Origin: Actinomycetota bacterium | Lineage (GTDB): Bacteria > Actinomycetota > Thermoleophilia > Solirubrobacterales > JACPNS01 | DNA: 44,325 nucleotides | Reading direction: 5' to 3' | Assembly: GCA_016219715.1 (NCBI GenBank) | Contig: JACRKX010000103.1 | Coordinates: 1-44,325 of the forward strand | Shown here: positions 15,107-23,184 of the stretch, piece after piece | How the letters are laid out: each line of letters begins with the position of its first letter | Numbering within the stretch: the stretch's first letter is position 1 | Notes under the pieces: generated by a model | What the model was told of the DNA's origin: nothing | The model's input: the letters and a program-made list of their open reading frames with translations, nothing else | Database searches by the model: none | Program-made: the position numbers and the translations under genes

Positions 15107-16615
15107 ATGGCGATTTCGGCTACTCAAGATGGATCCGAGCTGATCGGCCAGGTCGTAGGCGACCGCTACCGCATCGACGTAGTCGTCGGCGCCGGCGGAA
15201 TGGCCACGGTCTACAAGGCATTCGACACCACCCTCGAACGGCCGGTGGCGCTGAAAGTGATGCGCCGCGAGGTCACGTCTGAGCCCGACCAGCTCGAGCG
15301 CTTCCGCCGCGAGGCGCGTGCGGCGGCGAAGCTCAACCACGCGCACATAGTCACGGTGATCGACGCCGGCGAGGAGAACGGCCGGCCCTACATCGTCTTC
15401 GAGTTCATCGAGGGCGAGACGCTCAAGCAGCGCATCAAGAGCCGTGGCAAGCTGCCGGTCACCGAGGCCGTCGCCTACGCCATCGAGATCGGCAGCGCGC
15501 TGATGGCTGCTCACGCCGCCGGCCTGGTGCACCGCGACGTAAAGCCGCAGAACGTGCTGCTCGATCCGCATGGGCACGCCAAGGTCGCCGACTTCGGCAT
15601 CGCCCGCGAGCTCGAGGCAAACGACGGTCTGACCAAGACCGGCCGCGTGCTCGGAACTACCGACTACGTCAGCCCTGAGCAGGCGATGGGCGAGGACGTC
15701 ACCGGCCAGAGCGACATCTACTCCCTGGGCATAGTGCTGTTTGAGATGCTGACCGGCGAGCCGCCGTTCAAGGGCGAGAACCACGTCGCCGTCGCGATGA
15801 AGCACGTCAAGGAGCAATTGCCCGACGTCCAGCGCCTGCGTCCTGAAGTCAGCAGCGCGCTGGCCGCCGTGATCGAGAAGATGACGGCAAAGGAGCCGAT
15901 CGACCGTTATCTCACCGCGGCCGACGCCGAGAGCGACCTCGAGGATCTGCTCGCGATCGAGAGCGCCCGCGCCGGCGGCACGACCGGTGAAGCGACGATG
16001 GTCTTCGACTCGCTGCCCAAGCGTTCGCGCCGGCTGGCCCCCGGCGGCGTCTCGCACCCCACCCGCACGCGGCTGGCGTGGCTGGTGTCGCTGGCAGCCG
16101 TCGTCGGCATCGCCGTGGTCCTGTTCTCACAACTCCAGCGCGGCAGCAGCGGCCAGCCGCCGGCCGCAAAGACGAAGCCCGGCACGGCGATCGCGCTGCG
16201 CAGTGCCGGCGCCTTCGATCCGCCGCCGGGCGACGGCCACGAGCACGACGAGCAGGCACGTAACGCGATCGACGACAACCCGCTGACAAACTGGGCGACC
16301 GAGCGCTACAACAACGCTGCCTTCACGCAAGGCAAAGACGGCGTCGGCCTCTACGTGCGCGCCGCGCGAGCGAGTTCGGCCGCGACCGCGAAGATCCTCA
16401 CCCCCGACCACGACATGGCCGTCCAGATCTACGGCGCGACCGATCTGCCCACATCGCTCGACGGCTGGACACTGCTCGGCGCCGCCGACGGCCCGGTCAA
16501 CAACGAGACGATCTCGCTGTCAGCCAACTCAGGCATGCGTTACTTCATGGTCTGGATCACCCGCCTGCCGTCGGGCGGCAAGGCGCGCATCTCAGAGTTT
16601 TCGCTACGCAGCTGA
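15107..16615 (+). CDS. Receptor Ser/Thr protein kinase with discoidin-like extracellular domain
   Basis: 502 residues. The N-terminal kinase domain (about 20-285) is complete: glycine loop VGAGGMATVY, catalytic Lys50, HRDVKPQN (His about 143), DFG, then GTTDYVSPEQ. The juxtamembrane linker to about 320 is rich in basic and Ala/Gly residues. One TM lies at about 322-342. The outer domain (355-502) has no PASTA repeats. It contains AIDDNPLTNWATERYNN and ends in KARISEFSLRS, the typical opening and closing of a galactose-binding-like (F5/8 type C, discoidin) domain that binds glycans or other surface ligands. It is therefore probably a sensor of an envelope polymer. It lies between purM and a DsbA-like gene, next to but outside the PASTA-kinase operon. 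Confidence 0.88.
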   Translation: MAISATQDGSELIGQVVGDRYRIDVVVGAGGMATVYKAFDTTLERPVALKVMRREVTSEPDQLERFRREARAAAKLNHAHIVTVIDAGEENGRPYIVFEFIEGETLKQRIKSRGKLPVTEAVAYAIEIGSALMAAHAAGLVHRDVKPQNVLLDPHGHAKVADFGIARELEANDGLTKTGRVLGTTDYVSPEQAMGEDVTGQSDIYSLGIVLFEMLTGEPPFKGENHVAVAMKHVKEQLPDVQRLRPEVSSALAAVIEKMTAKEPIDRYLTAADAESDLEDLLAIESARAGGTTGEATMVFDSLPKRSRRLAPGGVSHPTRTRLAWLVSLAAVVGIAVVLFSQLQRGSSGQPPAAKTKPGTAIALRSAGAFDPPPGDGHEHDEQARNAIDDNPLTNWATERYNNAAFTQGKDGVGLYVRAARASSAATAKILTPDHDMAVQIYGATDLPTSLDGWTLLGAADGPVNNETISLSANSGMRYFMVWITRLPSGGKARISEFSLRS

Positions 16616-16649
16616 CCCGCCGGCGATCGCGGCTCGCGCGGCAAGAGAA

Positions 16650-16666
16650 TGTGCGCTTAACGCACA
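16650..16666. promoter_or_regulatory. Inverted repeat in the kinase-DsbA gap
   Basis: TGTGCG and CGCACA flank a CTTAA centre, giving a 6-bp perfect dyad in the 125-nt gap upstream of the DsbA-like gene. No T-run follows, so it is a poor terminator. It could be an operator or a short hairpin ending the kinase mRNA. Confidence 0.35.
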
Positions 16667-16740
16667 ATCAACCCGCTTGCCGGCGACTCCGGTTAAGGTT
16701 TTCGCGATTTTGAGCATCCGATCCCGGGGAGTGTCGTTCA

Positions 16741-17532
16741 GTGAGTTCACGTAAGGAGCAGAAAGAGCAGGCCCGCCAGGAGCGCGTCGCCGCCGAGCAG
16801 GCCGCCGCCAGCGCGAAGACTCGCGGTCGCCGCATGAAGATCATCGGCGCGGTCGTCGGAGGCGCGGCAATCGTCGTCATCGCCGCGGTGCTGATCAGCC
16901 TCGGCGGCGGCAGCAGCGACTCCACCGTCGAAGGCGGCGGCGAGGTCGAAGCCCGCCTCAAGGGAATCCCGCAAGACGGGATCACACTCGGCGACCCCAA
17001 GGCGCCGGTCACCCTGGTCGAATTCGCCGACCTCAAGTGCCCGTTCTGCCGCGACTTCTCCAACAACGTCTTCCCAACTCTCGTAGACGACTACATCCGC
17101 GACGGCAAGGTCAAGGTGGTCTTCCGCGCGCAGACCTTCGTGGCCGAGCAGATCACGCCCGGCGACTCGCGCGACGCGGCGACGATGGCCGAGGCCGCGG
17201 GTCTCCAGGACAAGATGTGGAACTTCGTCGACCTCTTCTACATCAACCAGAAGCCCGAGAACGAGCGCTTTGCCACCGACGAATGGCTACGTGAGATCGG
17301 CGCCGAGATCCCCGGTCTCGATGTCGAAAAGGCGATGAGCGACCGCGACAACCCCGAAGTCGACAAGCAGCTCACCGAAGCCTCCGACGCCTTCACCGAG
17401 GCCGGCTTCAGCGGCACCCCGTCGTTCCTCGTCGGTAAGTCAGGCGGGGAGCTCGAAGAGCTCGTCTACACCGACCTCGAAGACCCCGCTGAGTTCAAGA
17501 CCGAGATCGATCTGCTGCTGGCCGGCGACTAG
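16741..17532 (+). CDS. Membrane-tethered DsbA/thioredoxin-fold protein
   Basis: 263 residues from a GTG at 16741, with GGGGAG 9 nt upstream as ribosome site. A highly charged cytoplasmic N-terminus (SSRKEQKEQARQERVAAEQ, probably helical), one TM at about 35-55, then an extracytoplasmic thioredoxin-fold domain. LKCPFCRDF carries the redox pair Cys100/Cys103, a long helical insertion follows, and FSGTPSFLVG supplies the cis-Pro loop. The family (Thioredoxin_4/DsbA-like) introduces or isomerises disulfides in exported proteins. The upstream gap of 125 nt indicates a separate transcript. The stop codon overlaps that of the convergent ddl within a shared CTAG (17529-17532). Confidence 0.9.
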   Translation: MSSRKEQKEQARQERVAAEQAAASAKTRGRRMKIIGAVVGGAAIVVIAAVLISLGGGSSDSTVEGGGEVEARLKGIPQDGITLGDPKAPVTLVEFADLKCPFCRDFSNNVFPTLVDDYIRDGKVKVVFRAQTFVAEQITPGDSRDAATMAEAAGLQDKMWNFVDLFYINQKPENERFATDEWLREIGAEIPGLDVEKAMSDRDNPEVDKQLTEASDAFTEAGFSGTPSFLVGKSGGELEELVYTDLEDPAEFKTEIDLLLAGD

Positions 17533-18575
17533 AAGCGAAAGCCGCGCTCGTGTTCGAAGCGCTCGACGGCGAGATCGAGTAACCGGTCGAGCAGGTCGCC
17601 GTAGGCGAGACCAGAGGCCTCGAACAGCTTGGCGTAGACGCTGGTCGGCGTAAAGCCGGGGATCGTGTTGATCTCATTGACAAGGATCGAGGCGCCGTCG
17701 ACGAAGAAGTCGACGCGCGCCATGCCGGCGCAACCGGCCACGCGAAAGGCACGGGCGGCCATCGAGCAAAGCTCGATCTCGAGGCTCTCGCTAATCGGCG
17801 CCGGCGCGATCAGACGCATTCCGCCGTGCTCGTACTTGGCGGCGAAGTCGTACCAGTCGCCGGTGAACTCGAGTTTGCCGGGCTGCGAGACGTCGAGTTC
17901 GCGGTTGCCGAGCACAGCGCATTCGATCTCGTCGCCGGGCGCGCCGGCCTCGACGATCACGCGCGGGTCGTAGCGCAGCGCGTTCTGGATCGCCGCTTCC
18001 AGCTCGGAGGCCTGAGCGACACGTGAGATACCAACGCTGCTGCCAAGCCGCGCCGGCTTGACAAAGCTGGGGAAGCCGAGCGCAACGGCCTCTTCGAGCA
18101 TGCGGTCGCGAAGGTCCTCGTCAGAGCGCCAGCTCTCGGCCTCGATCGCCACGTACTCGACCTGCGGAACGCCGGCACGGCCGGCCACCTCCTTGAAGAG
18201 CAGTTTGTCGAGGCAGACCGCGCTCGCGGCGATGCCCGAACCCACGTACGGCACGCCGATCGTCTCGAGGAATCCCTGAATCGCGCCGTCCTCGCCGAAC
18301 GGTCCGTGCAGCATCGGGAAGACGACCTCGGCGCCAAGCGCACCGCCGCCTGGCGTCAGCGCGATGGGCTCTCCGGGCAAAGGCTCGTCGTCTTCGCGCG
18401 CGGCGAAGTCCTCGACGCGGTACCAGCGGCCATCCGCGGCGATCTCGACTGCCGTGACGTCGTGACCGCCGTCGAGCAGTCCAGTGCGCACGGCCTCGCC
18501 GGACGAGAGCGAAACCGTGCGCTCGCTCGATCGTCCCCCGGCGATCAACAGGACACTGCGCGCGCTGCTCATCAC
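17529..18575 (-). CDS. ddl: D-alanine--D-alanine ligase
   Basis: 348 residues, ATP-grasp enzyme that makes the D-Ala-D-Ala dipeptide of peptidoglycan precursors in the cytosol. Seen motifs: LLIAGGRSSERTVSLSSG at the N-terminus, MLHGPFGEDGAIQGFLE, GVPYVGSGIAASAVCLDK, FVKPARLGSSVGIS, and the metal-binding ARVDFFVDG and VNEINTIPGFT near the C-terminus. The start overlaps the stop of pknB by 4 nt (18572-18575), so it is the last gene of the kinase/elongation operon. That linkage couples precursor supply with the PASTA-kinase system. Confidence 0.95.
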   Translation of the reverse strand: MMSSARSVLLIAGGRSSERTVSLSSGEAVRTGLLDGGHDVTAVEIAADGRWYRVEDFAAREDDEPLPGEPIALTPGGGALGAEVVFPMLHGPFGEDGAIQGFLETIGVPYVGSGIAASAVCLDKLLFKEVAGRAGVPQVEYVAIEAESWRSDEDLRDRMLEEAVALGFPSFVKPARLGSSVGISRVAQASELEAAIQNALRYDPRVIVEAGAPGDEIECAVLGNRELDVSQPGKLEFTGDWYDFAAKYEHGGMRLIAPAPISESLEIELCSMAARAFRVAGCAGMARVDFFVDGASILVNEINTIPGFTPTSVYAKLFEASGLAYGDLLDRLLDLAVERFEHERGFRF

Positions 18576-20398
18576 TCGGTGCCCGAGAAGACGCCGACCT
18601 CGATCGTGACGATCGAGCCGACGCTGGCTGTGCCGGAAGACGGGTCCTGGCCGACCACGTTGCCGTCGTCGTCGGAGTCGGGAACGTCGACCTCGGACGT
18701 CTCGACCTTGAAGCCGGCGTCCTCGAGCTCCTGTGTGGCGTCGGCCTCGCTGAGGCCCGTAACGTCGGGGACGTCGTTGGTGCCGCTGGCCACGGTGAGC
18801 TTGACCGTCGAGCCATCGTCGGCCTTCGTGGTGGCGGCCGGCGACTGCTTGAGTACCTGACCCTCGTCTTCGGAGCTGTCCTCTTCGATGGTGTCGACCT
18901 CGAAGCCGTCCTTTTCGAGCGTCGTAGTGGCCTCTTCGATGTCCATGCCGACGACGTTGGGAACCTCGATCTGCTCGGGACCCTTGCTGATGTAGAGATC
19001 GACCTCACTGCCCTTTTCGGCGGTTGTGCCCGCGAGCGGCGTGGTGCGAATCGCGCGACCCTTCTTGACGTCGGGGTCGAACTCTTTCTTGACGGTCACC
19101 TTCAGCCCTTGGGCTTCGAGCTTCTCGGTGGCCTCGGACTGCTTGAGGCCCGAGACATCGGGCATGACCACCTTGCCCGGGCCGGAGCTGACGGTGAGGA
19201 TCACCGTCGAGCCCTTCTTGGCCTCCTCGCCGCCGCCGGGACTCTGCTTGAAGACCTCACCGGCCGGCGCCTTTGTGGTCTGCTCGTTGAACACCTGAGA
19301 CTCGAAACCGGCCGATGCCAGACGCGACTGGGCATCGCCCACGGAGCGGCCGATCACGTTGGGCACCGTCTGTTTGTTGCCCGCCAGCAAGAACCACAGC
19401 AGCAGCGCCACGGCAATCGCCGCCAGCACACACCCCGCGATGATCCAGTTGCGCTTGCGGCGTTTGCGCTTCAGTTCGTCTTCGGACGGCGGCGTGGCCG
19501 CGACGGCAGCGGTTGCGGCCACGGCCGTAGGCGCGCTGCGGATCTCGGTCTTGCCGGCGCCTTCGCCGAGCGAGACCTTTGCGTTCTCGAGCGCGGCGCT
19601 GAACTCGTCGGCGCTGGCGAATCGCTCGACCGGCGACTTGGCCATCGCCTTGAGCACGACGGCGTCGAGCACCGGCGGTACCGCCGGGTTGACGAGGCTC
19701 GGCCGTGGAGCGGGCTCGTTGATGTGTTTGAGCGCGATCGCGACCGACGACTCTCCGTCGAACGGAACCTTGCCGGTGAGCAACTCGAACAGCACGGCGC
19801 CCGTCGAGTAGATGTCGCTGGCCGAGCTGATCGGCTTTCCCTGTGCCTGCTCGGGCGAGATGTACTGCGCCGTGCCGATCATCTGGCCGGTCTGCGTGAC
19901 GTCGCCGGCGACGGGGTTGTGAGCGATCCCGAAGTCGGTGACCTTGACGTTCCATTCGTCGTCGATCATCACGTTCTGTGGCTTGATGTCGCGGTGAACG
20001 ATGCCGCGGCTGTGCGCGAACTTCGCCGCCGCCAGCACCTGCTGGACGATGTGGATCGCGAGCTTCGGGTCGAGCGCGCCCATTGCGTTGACGACATCCT
20101 TCAGCGTGCGGCCGGTCAGATACTCCATCGCGATGTAGTAGGTGCCACCGACCTGACCGCGGTCGTAGACACCGACGACGTTCTTGTGCTGCAGGCCGGC
20201 CGCCGCCTGCGCCTCGCGCTCGAAGCGTTCGACGAACTGCTTGTCTTGAGCGAAACGCTCGTGCATCACCTTCAGCGCCACCTGTCGGTGGAGGTGCTGG
20301 TCCTCGCAGAGGTAGACGTCGGCCATCCCGCCCGAGCCGATCCGCTGGGCCACCTTGTAGCGGCTGTCCACCAGTGTTCCGGATTGAAGAACGGTCAT
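18572..20398 (-). CDS. pknB: PASTA-domain Ser/Thr protein kinase PknB
   Basis: 608 residues. Kinase domain about 12-275 with GSGGMADVY loop, VALK, HRDIKPQN, DFGIAHN and GTAQYISPEQ. The juxtamembrane segment carries KRKRRKRN before the TM (about 317-337). Four consecutive PASTA domains (about 342-407, 408-474, 475-541, 542-606) follow, each opening with a V/M-P-N/D-V-x-G motif. PASTA domains bind muropeptides and lipid II, so the kinase monitors cell-wall synthesis and phosphorylates division/elongation proteins and FHA partners. Four PASTA domains equals M. tuberculosis PknB. Start and stop both overlap neighbours by 4 nt (pbpA upstream, ddl downstream). Confidence 0.97.
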   Translation of the reverse strand: MTVLQSGTLVDSRYKVAQRIGSGGMADVYLCEDQHLHRQVALKVMHERFAQDKQFVERFEREAQAAAGLQHKNVVGVYDRGQVGGTYYIAMEYLTGRTLKDVVNAMGALDPKLAIHIVQQVLAAAKFAHSRGIVHRDIKPQNVMIDDEWNVKVTDFGIAHNPVAGDVTQTGQMIGTAQYISPEQAQGKPISSASDIYSTGAVLFELLTGKVPFDGESSVAIALKHINEPAPRPSLVNPAVPPVLDAVVLKAMAKSPVERFASADEFSAALENAKVSLGEGAGKTEIRSAPTAVAATAAVAATPPSEDELKRKRRKRNWIIAGCVLAAIAVALLLWFLLAGNKQTVPNVIGRSVGDAQSRLASAGFESQVFNEQTTKAPAGEVFKQSPGGGEEAKKGSTVILTVSSGPGKVVMPDVSGLKQSEATEKLEAQGLKVTVKKEFDPDVKKGRAIRTTPLAGTTAEKGSEVDLYISKGPEQIEVPNVVGMDIEEATTTLEKDGFEVDTIEEDSSEDEGQVLKQSPAATTKADDGSTVKLTVASGTNDVPDVTGLSEADATQELEDAGFKVETSEVDVPDSDDDGNVVGQDPSSGTASVGSIVTIEVGVFSGTE

Positions 20399-21840
20399 CG
20401 AAGCAGGCTCTGAAACACGTCTCGCGCGATCGGAGCCGCCACGGTACCACCCTGGCCGGTGGTCTCCTGGACGGTCACCGCGATCGCGTATTTCGGATCG
20501 TCGGCTGGTGCGAAGCCGATGAACCAGGCCTGGTTGGCGGCGCCGCCCTTGGTCTCGGCCGTACCAGTCTTGCCGGCCACGTTGACACCGGCCAGCGCGG
20601 CGGCCCCGCCCGTTCCCTCGTTGACGACGTCCTGCATCATCTGGTTGAGCTGGGCGGCAGCGCGGCGGCCGATCACCTGCTCGACCTCGTCGGTCTTCAC
20701 GCGCTCCTTGACGCGCCCGTAACGGTCTCTGAACTCATCGGCGAGGTGCGGCCTGACGCGCTTACCTCCGTTGGCCACGGTGGCCGCAACGGTGGCCATC
20801 TGGAGCGGTGTGACCGTCAGCCGCTCCTGGCCGATCGCCACGCGCGCGACGTCGATCGGAGTGTCGTCGGGCAGCAGCTCCCCCCCCGAGCGCAGCCCGC
20901 TGGCGGCGACCTGGTTCTCGGGCAGGTCGACCGGCGGTTTCGAATAGAAGCCGAAGCGCTTCATGTATTCGATCATCGTGTCGTCGCCGAGTCGCTCGCC
21001 GACCTGGCCCCAGACGGTGTTGACCGAGTTCGTGAGCGCCTTCGTCAACGTGATGTCACCCCAGCTGACGTTGCCGCTGTTGGCCATCGGCCTGCCGCTG
21101 AACTCTTTCGGGGAGTCGCCGTTGACGATCGACGTGGGCCTGTACTCGCCGCTGTCGAGCGCCGCCGCGGCCGTCACGACCTTGAAGGTCGAGCCCGGCG
21201 GATACGCCGATTGGGAGACCCGGTCAAACAGCCGCGGCTCGCCGTCGCCGGATTGCAGCGCTTTGTACCCGGCATCGCCGCGAACGTCGTTGGGATCGAA
21301 ACCCGGCACGCTCACCCACACCGGAATCTTGCCGGTGCGCGGCTCGATCACGACCACAGCGCCGGCACGGCCGGCCAGCGCGCGGCCGGCCGTCGTCTGG
21401 GCCGAGGCGTCGAGCGCGGTCAGCATCGACTGCTCCTCGCGCTCGCGGCCGAGCAGGCTGTCGAGCACCGAGATGAACTCTTCGCCACGACCGGAGAGCT
21501 GGTCGTCGTAGTACTTCTCGAGGCCGGTCGCGCCGCGCTTGACGTACGAGTACCCGACCGGATGCCCGAACAGCTCGCCGCGCGGGTAGCGCCGCTCGTA
21601 GATCGCGTCATCGCCGCGACCGCGCCGCACACTGCGTGCGATCGGCCCGCCGGCGCGGGTCAGGATCGCGCCGCGCGGCTCGCGGATCTCGCGCAGCTGC
21701 GGGATCTTGTTCAGCGTGTTGCGCTGAAGTGCATCGGCCTCGAACAGGCTCCAGCGCGCCGTAAAGAAGGCCAGCAGCGCAAACAGTGCGACCACGCCGA
21801 AGAACAGCCGGCGGATCGCCTTGTTCATGTCCATCGTCAC
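20395..21840 (-). CDS. pbpA: Class B penicillin-binding protein 2 (PbpA), transpeptidase
   Basis: 481 residues. N-terminal signal anchor (about 10-28), dimerisation region, then the transpeptidase domain. Catalytic motifs are PPGSTFKVV (nucleophile Ser about 216), the SxN-type region near NSVNTVWGQ, and AGKTGTAE (about 420-428). Length and lack of PASTA domains match actinobacterial PbpA, the monofunctional transpeptidase partner of RodA. It overlaps rodA and pknB by 4 nt each. Several Met codons lie close to the start (MTMDMNK); the first gives the ATGA overlap with the rodA stop. Confidence 0.95.
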   Translation of the reverse strand: MTMDMNKAIRRLFFGVVALFALLAFFTARWSLFEADALQRNTLNKIPQLREIREPRGAILTRAGGPIARSVRRGRGDDAIYERRYPRGELFGHPVGYSYVKRGATGLEKYYDDQLSGRGEEFISVLDSLLGREREEQSMLTALDASAQTTAGRALAGRAGAVVVIEPRTGKIPVWVSVPGFDPNDVRGDAGYKALQSGDGEPRLFDRVSQSAYPPGSTFKVVTAAAALDSGEYRPTSIVNGDSPKEFSGRPMANSGNVSWGDITLTKALTNSVNTVWGQVGERLGDDTMIEYMKRFGFYSKPPVDLPENQVAASGLRSGGELLPDDTPIDVARVAIGQERLTVTPLQMATVAATVANGGKRVRPHLADEFRDRYGRVKERVKTDEVEQVIGRRAAAQLNQMMQDVVNEGTGGAAALAGVNVAGKTGTAETKGGAANQAWFIGFAPADDPKYAIAVTVQETTGQGGTVAAPIARDVFQSLLR

Positions 21841-23147
21841 AGCACACCTCCCTCGTCGCGTGGCCGGCGCGCCTGATCGCTGACGATCATCAACAGCGCC
21901 ACGAGGATGAAGTTGGCGACGATCGAACTGCCGCCGTAACTGACGAACGGCAGCGTCACGCCAGTCAACGGGATCACACGCGTGACACCGCCAACGATCA
22001 CGAAGACCTGTAACGCGAAGACGGCCGTCAAACCAGTCGCCAGCAGCTTGGCGAACGGATCGCTCGCCAGCATCGCGGTCTTGAGACCGCGCTCGACGAA
22101 CAGCAGGTAGAGCAGCAGCAGCGCGATCGCGCCGACGAAGCCAAGCTCGTTAACGACCACGGCGTAGATCAGGTCGGTCTGAGCGGCCGGCAGCACGGGC
22201 GTTCCGCCCGAGGTCAGCAATGCCTCGCCAAGACCGGCGCCAAGCGCTCCGCCATCGGCCTGCGCAAACATGCCCTGAGCGATCTGCCCCGACCCGCCGA
22301 CGGCGTAGTACAGATCCGGGTTGAGCGGATCGAGCCAGGCGTCGACGCGCGCACCGACGTGACCGACGGTCGCCTCGAAGAACATGAACCCGAAGACGAA
22401 CATCGCCAGCCCGATCACCACGTAACTCAGCCGGCCGGTGGCAACGTAGAGCAGAGCGAGGAAGCCGCCGAAGAACATCACCGAGCTGCCGAGATCGCGA
22501 ATGAAGACCAGCAGCATCATCGCGAAGGCCCAGACCACCAGCATCGGCCCGAAGTGGCGCAGCGGCGGCAGCGAGACGCCGAGCACGCGGCGTTCGTAGG
22601 TGACCATCAATTCACGCGTGTCGGCCAGGTAGGCCGCGATGAAGATCACGACGGCGATCTTCGCCAGTTCCGCCGGCTGAAAGGCGATCGGACCGAGGTC
22701 GATCTGAAGGTAGGCGCCGTTGGTCACGCCACCGGTGACACGCGGCAGGATCAGCAGCAGCAGAGCGCCGGCAGCGATCGTGTAGCGGTACCGCTCGAGC
22801 ACGCTGAGATCGCGAAGCAGCAGCGTCGCGGCGGCGAACGCTGCCAGGCCGAGCACGAACCACTGCGCCTGTTCGCGAGCGAGTTCGGGATCGATCCGGT
22901 AGACCATCACGATGCCCATGCCCGCCAGCGCCGCTGCGACGGGATAGAGGTAGGCATCGGCGTTGGGCAGCCGCACGCGGATGAACAGGTGCCCGATCAG
23001 ACAGAGCACCAGGAACGCCGCGCCATATGTCAGCGTGGCGTCGTTGACCTCGGCGTCGCGAGCGATCAGCACCGCGGCAAAGCCGGCGCTGACGGCAAGC
23101 GCGATCGGCAGCAGGCCAAACAGCTCCCTGTTGCGCGCGCTGGTCAC
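21837..23147 (-). CDS. rodA: FtsW/RodA/SpoVE family peptidoglycan glycosyltransferase
   Basis: 436 residues with 10-12 TM segments. SEDS signatures: DLGPIAFQPAELAKIAVVIF with the preceding GAYLQI, RDLGSSVMFFGGFLALLY, and the C-terminal GVTLPFVSYGGSSIVANF. SEDS proteins polymerise lipid II glycan strands together with a class B PBP, here encoded by the overlapping pbpA. GTG start at 23147, with GAGGAG about 11 nt upstream. Position between pstP and pbpA equals the order in mycobacteria, so I call it RodA rather than FtsW. Confidence 0.95.
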   Translation of the reverse strand: MTSARNRELFGLLPIALAVSAGFAAVLIARDAEVNDATLTYGAAFLVLCLIGHLFIRVRLPNADAYLYPVAAALAGMGIVMVYRIDPELAREQAQWFVLGLAAFAAATLLLRDLSVLERYRYTIAAGALLLLILPRVTGGVTNGAYLQIDLGPIAFQPAELAKIAVVIFIAAYLADTRELMVTYERRVLGVSLPPLRHFGPMLVVWAFAMMLLVFIRDLGSSVMFFGGFLALLYVATGRLSYVVIGLAMFVFGFMFFEATVGHVGARVDAWLDPLNPDLYYAVGGSGQIAQGMFAQADGGALGAGLGEALLTSGGTPVLPAAQTDLIYAVVVNELGFVGAIALLLLYLLFVERGLKTAMLASDPFAKLLATGLTAVFALQVFVIVGGVTRVIPLTGVTLPFVSYGGSSIVANFILVALLMIVSDQARRPRDEGGVL

Positions 23148-23184
23148 GACTCTGTCAGCTCCTCGCCCACGCTACACCGGCCCG

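Noticed and set aside
14978-16057. 359-codon minus-strand frame over the receptor kinase
   Set aside because: A shadow of a gene with clear kinase motifs; its composition is that of an antisense translation.
19109-20413. 434-codon plus-strand frame over pknB
   Set aside because: Antisense shadow of a gene with complete kinase and PASTA motifs.
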